The notes: generated by a model not told the origin, from the sequence alone. Numbered from the stretch's first letter, positions 37,268 through 52,337 are shown. The stretch is 64,000 nucleotides of DNA from Cupriavidus sp. WKF15 (GCF_029278605.1 NZ_CP119572.1:3348001-3412000); one strand, 5' to 3'. Numbers and translations are program-made.

Positions 37268-38214
37268 GCCGCGGCCTCCATGTCCTGGTCGGGCAAGGCG
37301 CCGGGCATGTGGCCCTCGCGGCGCATGATCTGGACGAACACGTCTTCGAGATCGGCCTTGTTGATTTCCATGTCTTCGATGTCACAGCCCGCCTCGCGGC
37401 AGGCAGCCAGGATGGGCTCCACGGCCGGGTAGCCCGACAGGCGCAGGCGCACCGCGCGCTCGCCCGGATTGGCGGGCATGCGCAGCGGCTCCAGCGCCAC
37501 GGGCAGCTTGCCGCGCGCGAACGTCAGCACCAGTTGCAGGCCTGCGAACTGCGTCAGCAGGTTGCTGGTGCGGTCCAGCGCCACGACCTCGCCAAATTTC
37601 AGCATGGCGATGCGGTCGCACAGCGCTTCGGCTTCTTCCAGGTAGTGCGTGGTCAGGATGATGGTGTGCCCTTCCCGGTTCAGCCGCGAAATGAACTTCC
37701 ACAGGGTCTGGCGCAACTCCACGTCCACGCCGGCGGTGGGTTCGTCCAAGACGATCACCGGCGGACGGTGCACCAGCGCCTGCGCCACCAGCACGCGCCG
37801 CTTCATGCCGCCGGACAGCTGGCGCATGTTGGCATCGGCCTTGTTGGTGAGATCCAGGTTGGCCATGATCTCGTCGATCCAGTCGTCATTGCGCGTCAGG
37901 CCGAAGTAGCCCGACTGCAGCCGCAGCGTCTCGCGCACGGTGAAGAAGGGATCGAACACGAGTTCCTGCGGCACCACGCCGAGCATACGCCGCGCCATCC
38001 GGTAGTCGGACACGACATCGTGCCCGAGCACACTGACGCGGCCGGAATCCGCGCGGTTCAGGCCCGCCAGGATGGAGATCAGCGTGGTCTTGCCGGCACC
38101 GTTGGGACCGAGCAGACCGAAGAATTCGCCGCGCTCGACGGTGAAGCTGACGCCCTTGAGCGCCTGCAGGTTGCTGTAGCGCTTGCGAACGTCGGTGAGT
38201 TCGATGGCTTTCAT
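37264..38214 (-). CDS. ABC transporter ATP-binding protein (YadG-like)
   Basis: The 316-residue ATPase has Walker A LLGPNGAGKTTLIS, Q-loop VPQELVF, signature RQLSGGMKRRV, Walker B PPVIVLDEPTAGVD and the switch His in TTHYLEEAE. A ~90-residue C-terminal extension follows. The start at 38214 gives the family N-terminus MKAIELTDVRKRY; a longer open frame of 70 extra codons has no resemblance. It is the first gene of the pair, and a TATAAT box lies 130 bp upstream. Confidence 0.92.
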   Translation of the reverse strand: MKAIELTDVRKRYSNLQALKGVSFTVERGEFFGLLGPNGAGKTTLISILAGLNRADSGRVSVLGHDVVSDYRMARRMLGVVPQELVFDPFFTVRETLRLQSGYFGLTRNDDWIDEIMANLDLTNKADANMRQLSGGMKRRVLVAQALVHRPPVIVLDEPTAGVDVELRQTLWKFISRLNREGHTIILTTHYLEEAEALCDRIAMLKFGEVVALDRTSNLLTQFAGLQLVLTFARGKLPVALEPLRMPANPGERAVRLRLSGYPAVEPILAACREAGCDIEDMEINKADLEDVFVQIMRREGHMPGALPDQDMEAAA

Positions 38215-38343
38215 GGCCGAATGTCTGGAGCTGGCCCGACTGGGACCGGCCGTCTGGAAATGGGGACCAACTTGGACCAACTGGTGCCCGGGCAACCCTG
38301 AACCGGCCCGAAGTGCTGCGGGGGAACGGGCGAACAACCCGGA

Positions 38344-38349
38344 ATTATA
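38344..38349 (-). promoter_or_regulatory. Consensus -10 box (TATAAT) upstream of the ABC-bolA-murA-his run
   Basis: A perfect TATAAT on the minus strand lies in the 236-bp gap between mlaB and the ATPase gene. No good -35 occurs at 16-18 bases, so the promoter call is tentative. It would split the mla operon from the downstream genes. Confidence 0.35.
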
Positions 38350-38450
38350 GGGGATGCGGGCAAACTCCCGCTTGGGACGCGGCCACCGCCTCGGGCAGTG
38401 GCCGGGGCATCCGGATGACCGCAACCGGGCACGCGGTCAGGGATGCCGGT

Positions 38451-38735
38451 TCAATGTCGATGCGAAGCCGCTTGCGGCGTCAGGCCGAGCAGGCCGTCGA
38501 CGCCATACAGCGAAGCCAGTTCGGCCAACTGCGAAGGCACGCCGCTCAGGGCCAGCTTGCCCTGGCGGGCGACGGCGGCGCGCTGCCAGGCCAGCAGAAC
38601 GGCAACGGCGGATGAATCCACCTGTTCCAGCGCGGCGCAGTCCACCTGTGTTTCGCCTTGTGCAACGCGCGACAGCCCATCACGCAGCACAACGGCGGCG
38701 TTCTGGTTGGTCAGCGAGGTGCCAAGCGAGAGCAT
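38451..38735 (-). CDS. mlaB: STAS-domain protein, MlaB-like
   Basis: The 94-residue STAS-domain protein contains VDCAALEQVDSSAVAVLLAW, with the characteristic DSSAV segment. MlaB binds the MlaF ATPase and stabilises the MlaFEDB inner-membrane complex. The start at 38735 fits the domain boundary but lacks a good Shine-Dalgarno, so it is uncertain. It is last in mlaF-E-D-A-C-B, after a 139-bp gap holding a hairpin. Confidence 0.82.
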   Translation of the reverse strand: MLSLGTSLTNQNAAVVLRDGLSRVAQGETQVDCAALEQVDSSAVAVLLAWQRAAVARQGKLALSGVPSQLAELASLYGVDGLLGLTPQAASHRH

Positions 38736-38778
38736 CGGGGAAGTCAGATCGGCGAAGCCAGGGGGTTCCGGAAAACAC

Positions 38779-38804
38779 AAGCTCCCGCCTGGAGGCGGGA
38801 GTTT
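38779..38804. other. Hairpin between mlaC and mlaB
   Basis: CTCCCGCC and GGCGGGAG pair with a 4-base loop, extended by three weaker pairs. On the minus strand it lies 70 bases past mlaC, and the following GCTTGTGTTTTC is only partly T-rich. It could act as a partial terminator lowering mlaB expression, or as an RNA-stabilising stem. Confidence 0.5.
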
Positions 38805-38874
38805 GCGTGTGTGGGGCCATTGTAGGGCAGTTTGGCGCCGCGTGCTGCAATGCAGCGCCAATTTGCGCAGCGCG

Positions 38875-39504
38875 TCAGCTCTTGGCGTTTGCCAGCTGGC
38901 GGTTGCGGTCCTGCAGCGTCTTGATCACGCCATCCACGCCCTGCTGGCCGACGATGGTGTTGAAGCTGCCCTTGTAGGCTTCGGTCAGCCATGCGCCCAG
39001 CACGTTGATGTCATAGACCTTCCAGCCCTGCGCGGTCTTCTCGAGGCGGTAATCGAGCTGGATCGGCTCGCCCTTGTTGATCACCTGGGTGCGGATGGTC
39101 GCGTCGGTGTCCTCCGGCGAACCGCGATACGGCTTGTACTGCACGGTCTGGTCGCGGATCTGCGCAATGGCGCCGGCGTAGGTACGGATCAGCAGCGTCT
39201 TGAACTCGTCGGTGATGACCTTCTGCTGCTCGGGGGTGGCCTTCGACCAGTTGCGGCCCATGGCGATCTGCGTGGTCTTCTGGAAATTCGCGTTCGGCAG
39301 GATCTTCTGCTCGACCAGCGCGGAGATCTTGGCGATATTGCCGGCCTGCATGTCCTTGTCGCTCTTGACGCTGGTCATCACGTCGCCGACGACGGCCTTG
39401 ACCAGCGTTTCAGGGCTGGCTGCGTCTTGCGCCGAAACCTGCGCATGGGCGGCGCCGGCAAAGGCGGCTACAGCGAGGAAGGGGAGCAACAGTCGCTTGA
39501 TCAT
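38875..39504 (-). CDS. mlaC: Phospholipid-binding periplasmic shuttle MlaC
   Basis: The 209-residue protein has a Sec signal (MIKRLLLPFLAVAAFAGAAHA), then the Tol-tolerance/MlaC domain with SPETLVKAVVGDVM and WKVYDINVLGAWLTEAYKGSF near the C-terminus. MlaC carries phospholipid between MlaA at the outer membrane and MlaFEDB. The start at 39504 has GAAGGA upstream; a longer frame adds 50 unrelated residues. Confidence 0.95.
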   Translation of the reverse strand: MIKRLLLPFLAVAAFAGAAHAQVSAQDAASPETLVKAVVGDVMTSVKSDKDMQAGNIAKISALVEQKILPNANFQKTTQIAMGRNWSKATPEQQKVITDEFKTLLIRTYAGAIAQIRDQTVQYKPYRGSPEDTDATIRTQVINKGEPIQLDYRLEKTAQGWKVYDINVLGAWLTEAYKGSFNTIVGQQGVDGVIKTLQDRNRQLANAKS

Positions 39505-39699
39505 GGATTTTCCTTCTTGGTCAGGTTCATTCACCGCCCCTGGAGCCGGCCGGGGCTTTGGCAGGCCAGTCATCCAGGGACGTTGCGCACATTGGAACAT
39601 AGTCCGCGGCGGCGAGTTTCTCGCGCCAGCGCATCCGGCGTCACTTAAAAACAAATTGTTTCAGTGCTCACAGCGCATTCACAGCGCCGCAGCGCAGCG

Positions 39700-40614
39700 T
39701 CACCGAATGTGCAGGCCGCCGCCCGGGACGATACGCTGCATTGGCGACGCCGGCGGCACGGGCAGGTTCTGGCCCTCGGGCTGCGTGGTTCCCTCGGACG
39801 GCGCAGCAGGTTGCTGGGACGGCTGCTGGGACGGCTGCTGGGACGGCTCCTGTGACGGCTGCTGAGGTGCGCCGTCGCTCTCGGAATCGTCGTTCTCGCG
39901 GCCTGGAGGATTGCCGTCGTAGATCAGGTACTCGCGCCGCTGCAGGTACGCATCGCGCATGAACGCGTACTTGTCCAGTGCGGCCTGCTCGAGCAGGTTG
40001 GTCGCGCCAAGCAGTTGCGCGCGGCCCGCGACGATACGGACGCCGATCAGCGAATTGCGCAGCGAGACCGGATAGAAATAGGCCGACGGGTCGATCTGCC
40101 GGTCCACCAGCATGCCGGCGGTGTCGCGCACGGTGCTCGGCCCGAACAGCGGCAGCACCAGGTACGGGCCCGCCGGCACGCCCCAGACGCCCAGGGTCTG
40201 GCCGAAATCTTCCTTGTACTTGGGCAGGCCGCCTGGCGTGGCGATATCGATCAGCCCGCCGATGCCGAGCACGGTGTTGATCGCCACCCGCATGGTGTCC
40301 TCGGCGGCACGGCTAGGCTTGCCCTGCAGCAGGTTGTTCACCGCCGAATAGACATCGCTGACGTTCGAAAAGAAATTGTCGACCGCAGTCTGGACCGGCG
40401 ACGGAATGTAGTCGGAATAGAGCTGGGCAACGGGCTTCAGCACGCCCTTGTCGAAGTCCTCGTTGATCCGCGAGACCTCGCGGTTGAACGGCTCGAGCGG
40501 ATCCTTCGGGTTGGCGGTCGGGCCCGTGGCGCAACCAGCCATCAGCGTCAGCGCGCTGGCGGCGAACGCCAGCACGGCGCGCCGGGGCGCCGGTTTATGG
40601 GAGGCGACGTTCAT
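39700..40614 (-). CDS. mlaA: Outer-membrane lipoprotein MlaA (VacJ) with a Q/P-rich C-terminal tail
   Basis: The 304-residue lipoprotein has a lipobox LMAGC with acylated C28, the MlaA domain (PLEPFNREVSRINEDFDK near 39-56, GVPAGPYLVLPLFGPSTVRD near 144-163) and a long tail of about 70 residues. The tail contains repeated QPSQ units encoded by a 12-bp tandem repeat and ends GGGLHIR. The domain removes misplaced phospholipid from the outer leaflet. Its start overlaps the mlaD stop (ATGA). The tail is longer than in E. coli MlaA (about 250 residues) and probably disordered. Confidence 0.93.
   Translation of the reverse strand: MNVASHKPAPRRAVLAFAASALTLMAGCATGPTANPKDPLEPFNREVSRINEDFDKGVLKPVAQLYSDYIPSPVQTAVDNFFSNVSDVYSAVNNLLQGKPSRAAEDTMRVAINTVLGIGGLIDIATPGGLPKYKEDFGQTLGVWGVPAGPYLVLPLFGPSTVRDTAGMLVDRQIDPSAYFYPVSLRNSLIGVRIVAGRAQLLGATNLLEQAALDKYAFMRDAYLQRREYLIYDGNPPGRENDDSESDGAPQQPSQEPSQQPSQQPSQQPAAPSEGTTQPEGQNLPVPPASPMQRIVPGGGLHIR
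39809..39868. repeat. 12-bp tandem repeat (5 units) inside mlaA
   Basis: Five consecutive 12-base units based on GGCTGCTGGGAC occupy 39809-39868; two are identical and the others differ at one to three bases. They encode the QPSQ/EPSQ repeat of the MlaA tail. Unit number could vary between strains without breaking the frame. Confidence 0.9.
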
Positions 40615-41132
40615 TTACCGGCTCCGCCAAGGGCCGGTGCGCTCGCTGCGCCGCCGCTGTTGCCTCCGCCGGCCCCGGCATCGGCCGCCTTGTTGTAGAG
40701 GAACTGGCCGATCAGGTTCTCCAGCACCACCGCCGACTGCGTCATGGTGATGCGCGAACCCTGTGCCAGCATGGCGGTATCGCCGCCAGCCTCCAGGCCG
40801 ATGTACTGCTCGCCGAGCAGGCCCGAGGTCAGGATCTTGGCCGAGGTGTCCTTGGGAAACTGGTACTGCTTTTCCAGGTTCATGACCACGGTCGCCTGGT
40901 AGGTCTTGTCATCGAACCGGATCTCGGCGACGCGCCCCACCACCACGCCGGCGCTCTTGACCGGCGCGCGCGGCTTGAGCCCGCCGATGTTGTCGAAGCG
41001 CGCTTCCACCGCGTAGGTTTCCTGGAACGTGAAGGCGCTCATGTTGCCGGCCTTCAGGGCGAGGAACAGCAGGGCAACAAAGCCCGCCGCCACAAACAAC
41101 CCCACCCAGAAATCGAGTGCACTTTTTTTCAT
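40611..41132 (-). CDS. mlaD: MCE-domain phospholipid transport protein MlaD
   Basis: The 173-residue protein has one N-terminal membrane anchor (VGLFVAAGFVALLFLALKAG, 10-29), then an MCE domain (about 38-118) with IGGLKPRAPVKSAGVVVGRV and TSGLLGEQYIGLE, and a Gly/Ala-rich tail. It forms the hexameric periplasmic ring of MlaFEDB. The start is 52 bp after mlaE, and its end overlaps mlaA by 4 bases. Confidence 0.95.
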   Translation of the reverse strand: MKKSALDFWVGLFVAAGFVALLFLALKAGNMSAFTFQETYAVEARFDNIGGLKPRAPVKSAGVVVGRVAEIRFDDKTYQATVVMNLEKQYQFPKDTSAKILTSGLLGEQYIGLEAGGDTAMLAQGSRITMTQSAVVLENLIGQFLYNKAADAGAGGGNSGGAASAPALGGAGK

Positions 41133-41184
41133 TGGGATCTCTTTGTATCCGTTGTCCTGTCAGTTGTCCCGGTGCCGTCGTCCA

Positions 41185-41958
41185 TCAGCTGAACATCAGC
41201 GCGGTCAGCAGGAAATCCAGCCCCAGCACGGCCAGCGACGCAATCACCACCGTGCGGGTCGTGGCGCGCGACACGCCTTCCGGCGTGGGCTTGGCCTCGA
41301 AGCCCTGGTATAGCGCGATAAACGTCACGGCAATGCCAAAAATAAAGCTCTTGATGACGCCGTTGAGCACATCGGCACGCACATCCACGCCGCCCTGCAT
41401 CTGCGACCAGAAGGCGCCGGCGTCCACGCCGATCAGCTGCACACCCACCAGGTAGCCGCCCAGGATGCCGACCGCGCTGAAGATGGCGGCCAACACCGGC
41501 ATGGCCACCACGCCCGCCCAGAAGCGCGGGGCCACCACGCGCTGCAAGGGATTGACGGCCATCATTTCCATGGCGGTCAGTTGTTCGCCGGCCTTCATCA
41601 GGCCGATTTCAGCGGTCAGCGACGTGCCCGCGCGGCCCGCAAACAGCAGCGCCGTCACCACCGGCCCCAGCTCGCGCACGAGCGACAGCGCCACCAGCAG
41701 GCCGAGTGCCTGCTCGGAGCCATAGCGGTTCAGTGTGTAATAGCCCTGCAGGCCAAGCACGAAGCCGACGAACAGGCCGGATACGGCGATGATCACGAGC
41801 GACAGGTTGCCGACGAAGAAGATCTGGTCGGACACCAGGCGGAAACGCCGCAGCAGGGCCGGCGACAGGCCCAGCACTGTGAAGAACATGCGGGTCGCGC
41901 GGCCCAGGCCCGTGACACCTTGCCGCACGGCGGCGCCGATTGCTGTGAGGAAACCCAT
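41185..41958 (-). CDS. mlaE: MlaE permease
   Basis: The 257-residue MlaE/TTG2B-type permease has five to six spans and hallmark sequences FAGRAGTSLTAEIGLMK and EQLTAMEMMAVNP, plus PRFWAGVVAMPVLAAIF. It forms the membrane core of MlaFEDB. The ATG at 41958 shares one base with the mlaF stop (TGATG); a GTG one codon upstream is also possible. Confidence 0.95.
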   Translation of the reverse strand: MGFLTAIGAAVRQGVTGLGRATRMFFTVLGLSPALLRRFRLVSDQIFFVGNLSLVIIAVSGLFVGFVLGLQGYYTLNRYGSEQALGLLVALSLVRELGPVVTALLFAGRAGTSLTAEIGLMKAGEQLTAMEMMAVNPLQRVVAPRFWAGVVAMPVLAAIFSAVGILGGYLVGVQLIGVDAGAFWSQMQGGVDVRADVLNGVIKSFIFGIAVTFIALYQGFEAKPTPEGVSRATTRTVVIASLAVLGLDFLLTALMFS

Positions 41959-42779
41959 CACTGCGCACCTCCGCCGGCAAAGTCCTCGGCCAGCGACGGG
42001 CCCGGATAGTGGAACGGCACCGGGCCATCCGCCTCGGCATGGACGAACTGGTGCACGAACGGATCGGTCGATGCGCGCAGGGCTTCCGGCTCGCCCTGCG
42101 CGGCGATGCGGCCGTTGGCGATGAAATACACGTAATCGGCGATCTGGAAGGTCTCGTGCACGTCGTGCGAGACGATGATGGTAGTAGCGCCCAGCGCATC
42201 ATTGAGGCTGCGAATCAGCCGCGCGGTCAGCCCGAGCGAAATCGGATCGAGACCGGCAAAGGGCTCGTCGTACATCAGCAGTGACGGGTCAAGGGCAATC
42301 GCGCGCGCCAGCGCCACTCGCCGCGCCATGCCGCCGGAGATCTGCGACGGCATCAGGTCGCGCGCGCCGCGCAGGCCGACGGCGTTGAGCTTCATCAGCA
42401 CCAGGTCGCGAATCACCGATTCGGGCAGGTCCGTGTGCTCGCGCAACGGAAAGGCCACATTGTCGAATACCGACAAGTCCGTAAAGAGCGCGCCGAACTG
42501 GAACAGCATGCCCATCTGGCGTCTGACGGCGTACAGCCCCGCCACGTCGAGCTTGTGGATATCGGCGCCATTGAACGTCACCGATCCCGATTGCGGCCGC
42601 ACTTGCCCGCCAATCAGGCGCAAGACGGTGGTCTTGCCGCAGCCAGAGCCGCCCATCACCGCGATCACCTTGCCACGCGGGAAATGCATGGTCAGGCCGG
42701 TCAGGATCGGCTTGGCGTCAGACGAGTAGGCAAAATCTACCGCGTTGAGTTCGACGAGATTGCGGGCAGGATCGGTCAC
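41958..42779 (-). CDS. mlaF: MlaF ATPase of the phospholipid transporter
   Basis: The 273-residue ATPase has Walker A MGGSGCGKTTVLR, signature SQISGGMARRVALARA, Walker B LLMYDEPFAGLDP and switch His VSHDVHETF. The start codon is GTG at 42779 with a weak Shine-Dalgarno, chosen because the ABC domain begins about 10 residues in. It is the first gene of the mlaFEDACB operon, which maintains outer-membrane lipid asymmetry. Confidence 0.94.
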   Translation of the reverse strand: MTDPARNLVELNAVDFAYSSDAKPILTGLTMHFPRGKVIAVMGGSGCGKTTVLRLIGGQVRPQSGSVTFNGADIHKLDVAGLYAVRRQMGMLFQFGALFTDLSVFDNVAFPLREHTDLPESVIRDLVLMKLNAVGLRGARDLMPSQISGGMARRVALARAIALDPSLLMYDEPFAGLDPISLGLTARLIRSLNDALGATTIIVSHDVHETFQIADYVYFIANGRIAAQGEPEALRASTDPFVHQFVHAEADGPVPFHYPGPSLAEDFAGGGAQ

Positions 42780-42874
42780 GTTTGCAGCGTTCTGGGCAGT
42801 CGCGCATTATAAGGGCTACTACCTAGACCTGCAGGCGGCCGTGGGCCCGCCGCCACATTGACTGCGCGATGCCG

Positions 42875-43960
42875 CTATGGCTCGCCCTGCGCGGCATCGC
42901 GCAGGATGACCTGCCACTGGATCGATTCCGAGCGGATCGCGGTCGCGAAGGCCTCGGGCGAATCGCGCAGCGGCGTCAGGCCCGCGGCCATCAGGCGGGT
43001 GCGGACTTCACGCTCGGCCATCACCGCGTCCAGCTCGACCGCCAGCTTCGCAATGATCGCGCGCGGCGTCTTGGCCGGCGCCATCACACCGAACCAGGCG
43101 GCGGCGGCATAGCCTTCCAGGCCGGATTCCTGCAGCGTCGGCACCAGCGGCGCCAGCGGCGAGCGCGATACGCCAGTCACGCCGATCATGCGCAACGAAC
43201 CGTTGCGGACATGGCTCTGCACGGCCGCATAGGAACAGAAGCAGGCGCTGATGCGGCCGGCCAGCATCTCCTGCACGACCGCCCCCTCGCCCTTGGCCGT
43301 CACGAGCGGCACGCCATTGCGAATACCGCGTACCGCGTATTCCGCATACAGGTGGGACGGGCTGCCCGACTGGCCATAGCCATAGCTGTAGGAACCGGGA
43401 TTCGATCTGACGGCCACCGCCCATTGTGCCGGCGTGCGCATGGGCAAGCGGCCGTCGATGACCAGGAAGAGCGGCGTGGTGGCCACGCGCGCCACCGGCG
43501 TGAAGTCGCGCACCACGTCATACGGCACGGGCTCCAACCCTGGCTGGATCAGCATGTTGGCCTGGTGAAACAGCAATGTGTGACCGTCCGAGCTGGACTT
43601 GGCCACCACATCGCCGGCCGTGGTACCGGCCGCACCGGGCCGGTTGTCCACGTCCACCGGCACACCGAGCCGAACCGACAGACGCTCGGCAAGCAGGCGT
43701 GCCACGGCATCGGCCACGCCGCCTGCGGGAAACGGCACGATGAGCCGCATCGGGCGTGCCGGGAACGACATCGTCCGTGCCACGGCTGGCGGCGCAGATG
43801 CGGTAGCCGTCGACACGGCTTGCGCGGCAAAAGGCGTCCATGCCGCCAGCAAGGCGGCCAACACCCCACACCACGTCACTACAGCATCCCGGATGGCAGC
43901 AGCAAGCATCAACTTCGCTTTACCTCGCCAAAGCCGCGACAAGATGCGCACTTCGGACAT
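42875..43960 (-). CDS. Bug-family (TctC-like) periplasmic binding protein
   Basis: The 361-residue protein has an N-terminal signal/anchor near 26-46 (WCGVLAALLAAWTPFAAQA) and the Bug pattern FPARPMRLIVPFPAGGVAD, with VDNRPGAAGTTAGD following. The N-terminus is about 30 residues longer than usual before the signal core, so a later start, for example the ATG at codon 18 (MLAAA), is possible. The ATG at 43960 has GGAGAAAA upstream, which supports the long form. It stands alone, 95 bp from mlaF, with no transporter genes nearby. Confidence 0.85.
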   Translation of the reverse strand: MSEVRILSRLWRGKAKLMLAAAIRDAVVTWCGVLAALLAAWTPFAAQAVSTATASAPPAVARTMSFPARPMRLIVPFPAGGVADAVARLLAERLSVRLGVPVDVDNRPGAAGTTAGDVVAKSSSDGHTLLFHQANMLIQPGLEPVPYDVVRDFTPVARVATTPLFLVIDGRLPMRTPAQWAVAVRSNPGSYSYGYGQSGSPSHLYAEYAVRGIRNGVPLVTAKGEGAVVQEMLAGRISACFCSYAAVQSHVRNGSLRMIGVTGVSRSPLAPLVPTLQESGLEGYAAAAWFGVMAPAKTPRAIIAKLAVELDAVMAEREVRTRLMAAGLTPLRDSPEAFATAIRSESIQWQVILRDAAQGEP

Positions 43961-44183
43961 CAATTTTCTCCGGCGCGTCCCGCTTAGCAGGACCGCATCT
44001 GGTTCGGCTGAAAAAGGATTCGAGGCAATTTCCGATTATTGTTTTTGTAAATTGTACGAAGAGCCCCCGGCAGGACACAGGCACGTAAACCATAGCGCGG
44101 GAGAACCCTGAAAACCTGTCAAAGCCTGTGCAGACGTCCAGCATCCTTGTCCAAGCACTCACAGTGCCCCCTACAATGGCGCG

Positions 44184-44720
44184 ATGTCTGAATTCCTGGT
44201 GCGGCGCATGACGACCGCAGACCTGCCCGGCGTACTCGAGATCCAGAAGCAGTGCTATCACAGCGGCCTGCTGGAAGGCGCCGAGGCCTTCGCCAGCCGG
44301 CTCACGCTCTCACCCGCGACCTGCGCGGTGGCCGAATCCATCGATGACCGGACTCTGGCTGGCTACCTGTTCACCCATCCCTGGCCACAGGACAGCCTGC
44401 CGCCGCTGGACGGCGTCCTGAAGCCTTGCGTGCTCGGCGGGACGGCGGCCGCCGCCATAACCTGGTTTGTGCATGACATGGCCGTGGCGCCGGCAGGACG
44501 CGGTAGCGGTCTCGCGCTGCGGCTGTATGAAGCCGCCTTGCGGGCCGCGCTGGAAGCCGGCTTGCGGCATTCGCGCCTGATTGCAGTGCAGGCCGCGGCA
44601 GGGTGGTGGCGCAGGCTTGGGTACGCGCCGATGACAGCGCACCGGGCCGCCACGCATGCCGGCAAGCTCGCTTGCTATGGTCCGGATGCCGTGATCATGG
44701 AGTGCGCGCTGAGCGTCTGA
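44184..44720 (+). CDS. GNAT-family N-acetyltransferase
   Basis: The 178-residue protein shows the GNAT layout, starting FLVRRMTTADLPGVLEIQ and with acetyl-CoA-binding motif A in MAVAPAGRGSGLALRLYEAAL (about 98-118), then AGWWRRLGYAPM. It could acetylate an amine, peptide or small molecule; no partner identifies the substrate. It is a single gene between the divergent Bug gene and converging gltD. Confidence 0.85.
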   Translation: MSEFLVRRMTTADLPGVLEIQKQCYHSGLLEGAEAFASRLTLSPATCAVAESIDDRTLAGYLFTHPWPQDSLPPLDGVLKPCVLGGTAAAAITWFVHDMAVAPAGRGSGLALRLYEAALRAALEAGLRHSRLIAVQAAAGWWRRLGYAPMTAHRAATHAGKLACYGPDAVIMECALSV

Positions 44721-44770
44721 GATTCTTCGCCGGATTGCGGGGGATGGGGAATGGTGGGGCGAAGAACCAC

Positions 44771-44805
44771 AAAAAAAACCCGCTTGGCTAACACCAAACG
44801 GGTTT
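44771..44805 (-). terminator. Terminator of the gltBD operon
   Basis: AACCCGCTTGG and CCAAACGGGTT form an 11-bp stem with one mismatch. On the minus strand it is followed by a run of eight T. It lies 24 bases after the gltD stop and also faces the converging GNAT gene. Confidence 0.88.
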
Positions 44806-44828
44806 CCCAATCGGCCATGACGACGCAA

Positions 44829-46292
<1,464 letters not shown>

Positions 46293-46404
46293 GTTGCGTC
46301 CTTGGTCTTGCTGGCAAGACCGGCTTGGCCGGCCTTGCTGTGAGGTCAGAATCTTGTCGGAGCCGCCGCCGCTGGCCGCGGCTCCCGTCTCGTGGTGCCG
46401 CGGA

Positions 46405-51207
<4,803 letters not shown>

Positions 51208-51399
51208 GGGCTGAATTCCGGTGAAGGCTGCGCGGAAGGCCGGGCAAACCGAACGGGTACCGCATGCTGCCTGCGCGCCGGACACAAAATCGGACCGGGT
51301 GGGCCGGTTTCGACCGGCTCATCTACTGTCAGGGGACTACGGGGACCGCAACGGCGTACACGAGCGTGACGCGCCGCACAATGACTGTGGGTGGAGCAC

Positions 51400-51428
51400 A
51401 CTATATGGGAATCCCACAAAGCCTGCAA
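51400..51428 (-). promoter_or_regulatory. Sigma-70-type promoter of gltBD
   Basis: On the minus strand, TTGCAG (51428-51423) and TATAGT (51405-51400) are separated by exactly 17 bases, close to the consensus. Transcription should start near 51393, giving a leader of roughly 185 bases to the GTG at 51207. The -35 box abuts the inverted repeat at 51429. Confidence 0.65.
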
Positions 51429-51463
51429 AGTTTTTAAATGGGGTCAGAACATATTTAAAAACT
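51429..51463. repeat. Perfect 11-bp inverted repeat, AGTTTTTAAAT-N13-ATTTAAAAACT
   Basis: The arms are 51429-51439 and 51453-51463, with GGGGTCAGAACAT between. The AT-rich arms contrast with the GC-rich surroundings. A related AAATGGGGACA occurs at 51485-51495, and an inverted CCCCAATTT lies at 52327-52335 past the RAYT gene, so this may be one edge of a REP/RAYT-type element. Confidence 0.6.
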
Positions 51464-51570
51464 CAAACATTCAGATGGAGCATTAAATGGGGACACATTA
51501 AAACGACGCACATCTGTCCGGACGTGACCCCTCAGAAACTCCAGGAGCGGCTACGCACCGATGAGTCATG

Positions 51571-52275
51571 CTAGCCCGGCTCAGCAGCCAACTCACGCTT
51601 GGGGCGGCCCTTTGGCAATGGCTGCACGCGTCGAGAGCCTTGGCGCTCGAGCTGCGCGAGGAATGCCTCGCCGCCAAGCGGCCAGCCGCTGTGCGCATGC
51701 TTGCGCAGGGTGGCGAGTGTCCGGCCTGACAGGCCCTCGTTACACAGCGACCGGTAGTTGGACTGCCGCTCGAACGGCGTATTGCCGAGATCCCAGTAGG
51801 AAGAGTGATCACTCACAATCGCGCTAGCCTCAATGCCAACATGATGACGATAGCTGCTCCACGGGTCAGCTTCTGGTGTCGTGGCCTCGCCTGCCCTCAT
51901 GGCGTTGCCTTCGGCGTACAGCATCGCCGGCAACATCCATTCGGCTGGATCGAACACCGCGGAGCGGAAGCGCCCCTCCCACAGCGTGCCCGTGCGGCCG
52001 GCGGTACGGTTGAAGTGGCGCGCATAGCGACGGCCTACCGCCTGCATCGTCAGGCTCAGTGAATCGGCGCCGCGTGGCGTCGCCACGAGGTGGATATGGT
52101 TGGGCCGCAAGCCGTAGGCATGGATCGCCAGGTCATGTTCACGCGCGGCCATACGCAGGCAGTCCAGGTAGTGCAGGTAGTCGTCCGGCCCGAGGAAGAC
52201 TGGCTGGCGGTTGTTGCCGCGTTGCAACACAAGAGCCGGCAGGCCGGCTGGGGAAAAACGGGGAAGTCGTGCCAT
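51571..52275 (-). CDS. REP-associated tyrosine transposase (RAYT, Y1/HUH family)
   Basis: The 234-residue Y1-transposase-like protein has the His-x-His metal motif H60-I-H62 in LRPNHIHLVATP and the probable nucleophile Y84 in GRRYARHFNRT, followed by TGTLWEGRFRS, a RAYT hallmark. N-terminal LQRGNNRQPVF is also typical. RAYTs are domesticated single-copy relatives of IS200/IS605 enzymes that process REP hairpins. Flanking repeats are described separately. The C-terminus is basic (KGRPKRELA). Key residues are intact, so it may be functional. Confidence 0.88.
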   Translation of the reverse strand: MARLPRFSPAGLPALVLQRGNNRQPVFLGPDDYLHYLDCLRMAAREHDLAIHAYGLRPNHIHLVATPRGADSLSLTMQAVGRRYARHFNRTAGRTGTLWEGRFRSAVFDPAEWMLPAMLYAEGNAMRAGEATTPEADPWSSYRHHVGIEASAIVSDHSSYWDLGNTPFERQSNYRSLCNEGLSGRTLATLRKHAHSGWPLGGEAFLAQLERQGSRRVQPLPKGRPKRELAAEPG

Positions 52276-52337
52276 CGGGGGTTGCAGAGATCAGAACCGG
52301 GTTGCCCGAATGATAGCCTGATCCGTCCCCAATTTCT

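Noticed and set aside
39809-39868. Possible CRISPR-like repeat
   Set aside because: Units are 12 bp, contiguous and without spacers. They encode an in-frame QPSQ repeat in mlaA.
42875-43960. Bug gene as part of the mla operon
   Set aside because: It is on the same strand but lies upstream of mlaF with a 95-bp gap and has no functional link. It is more likely an independent receptor gene.
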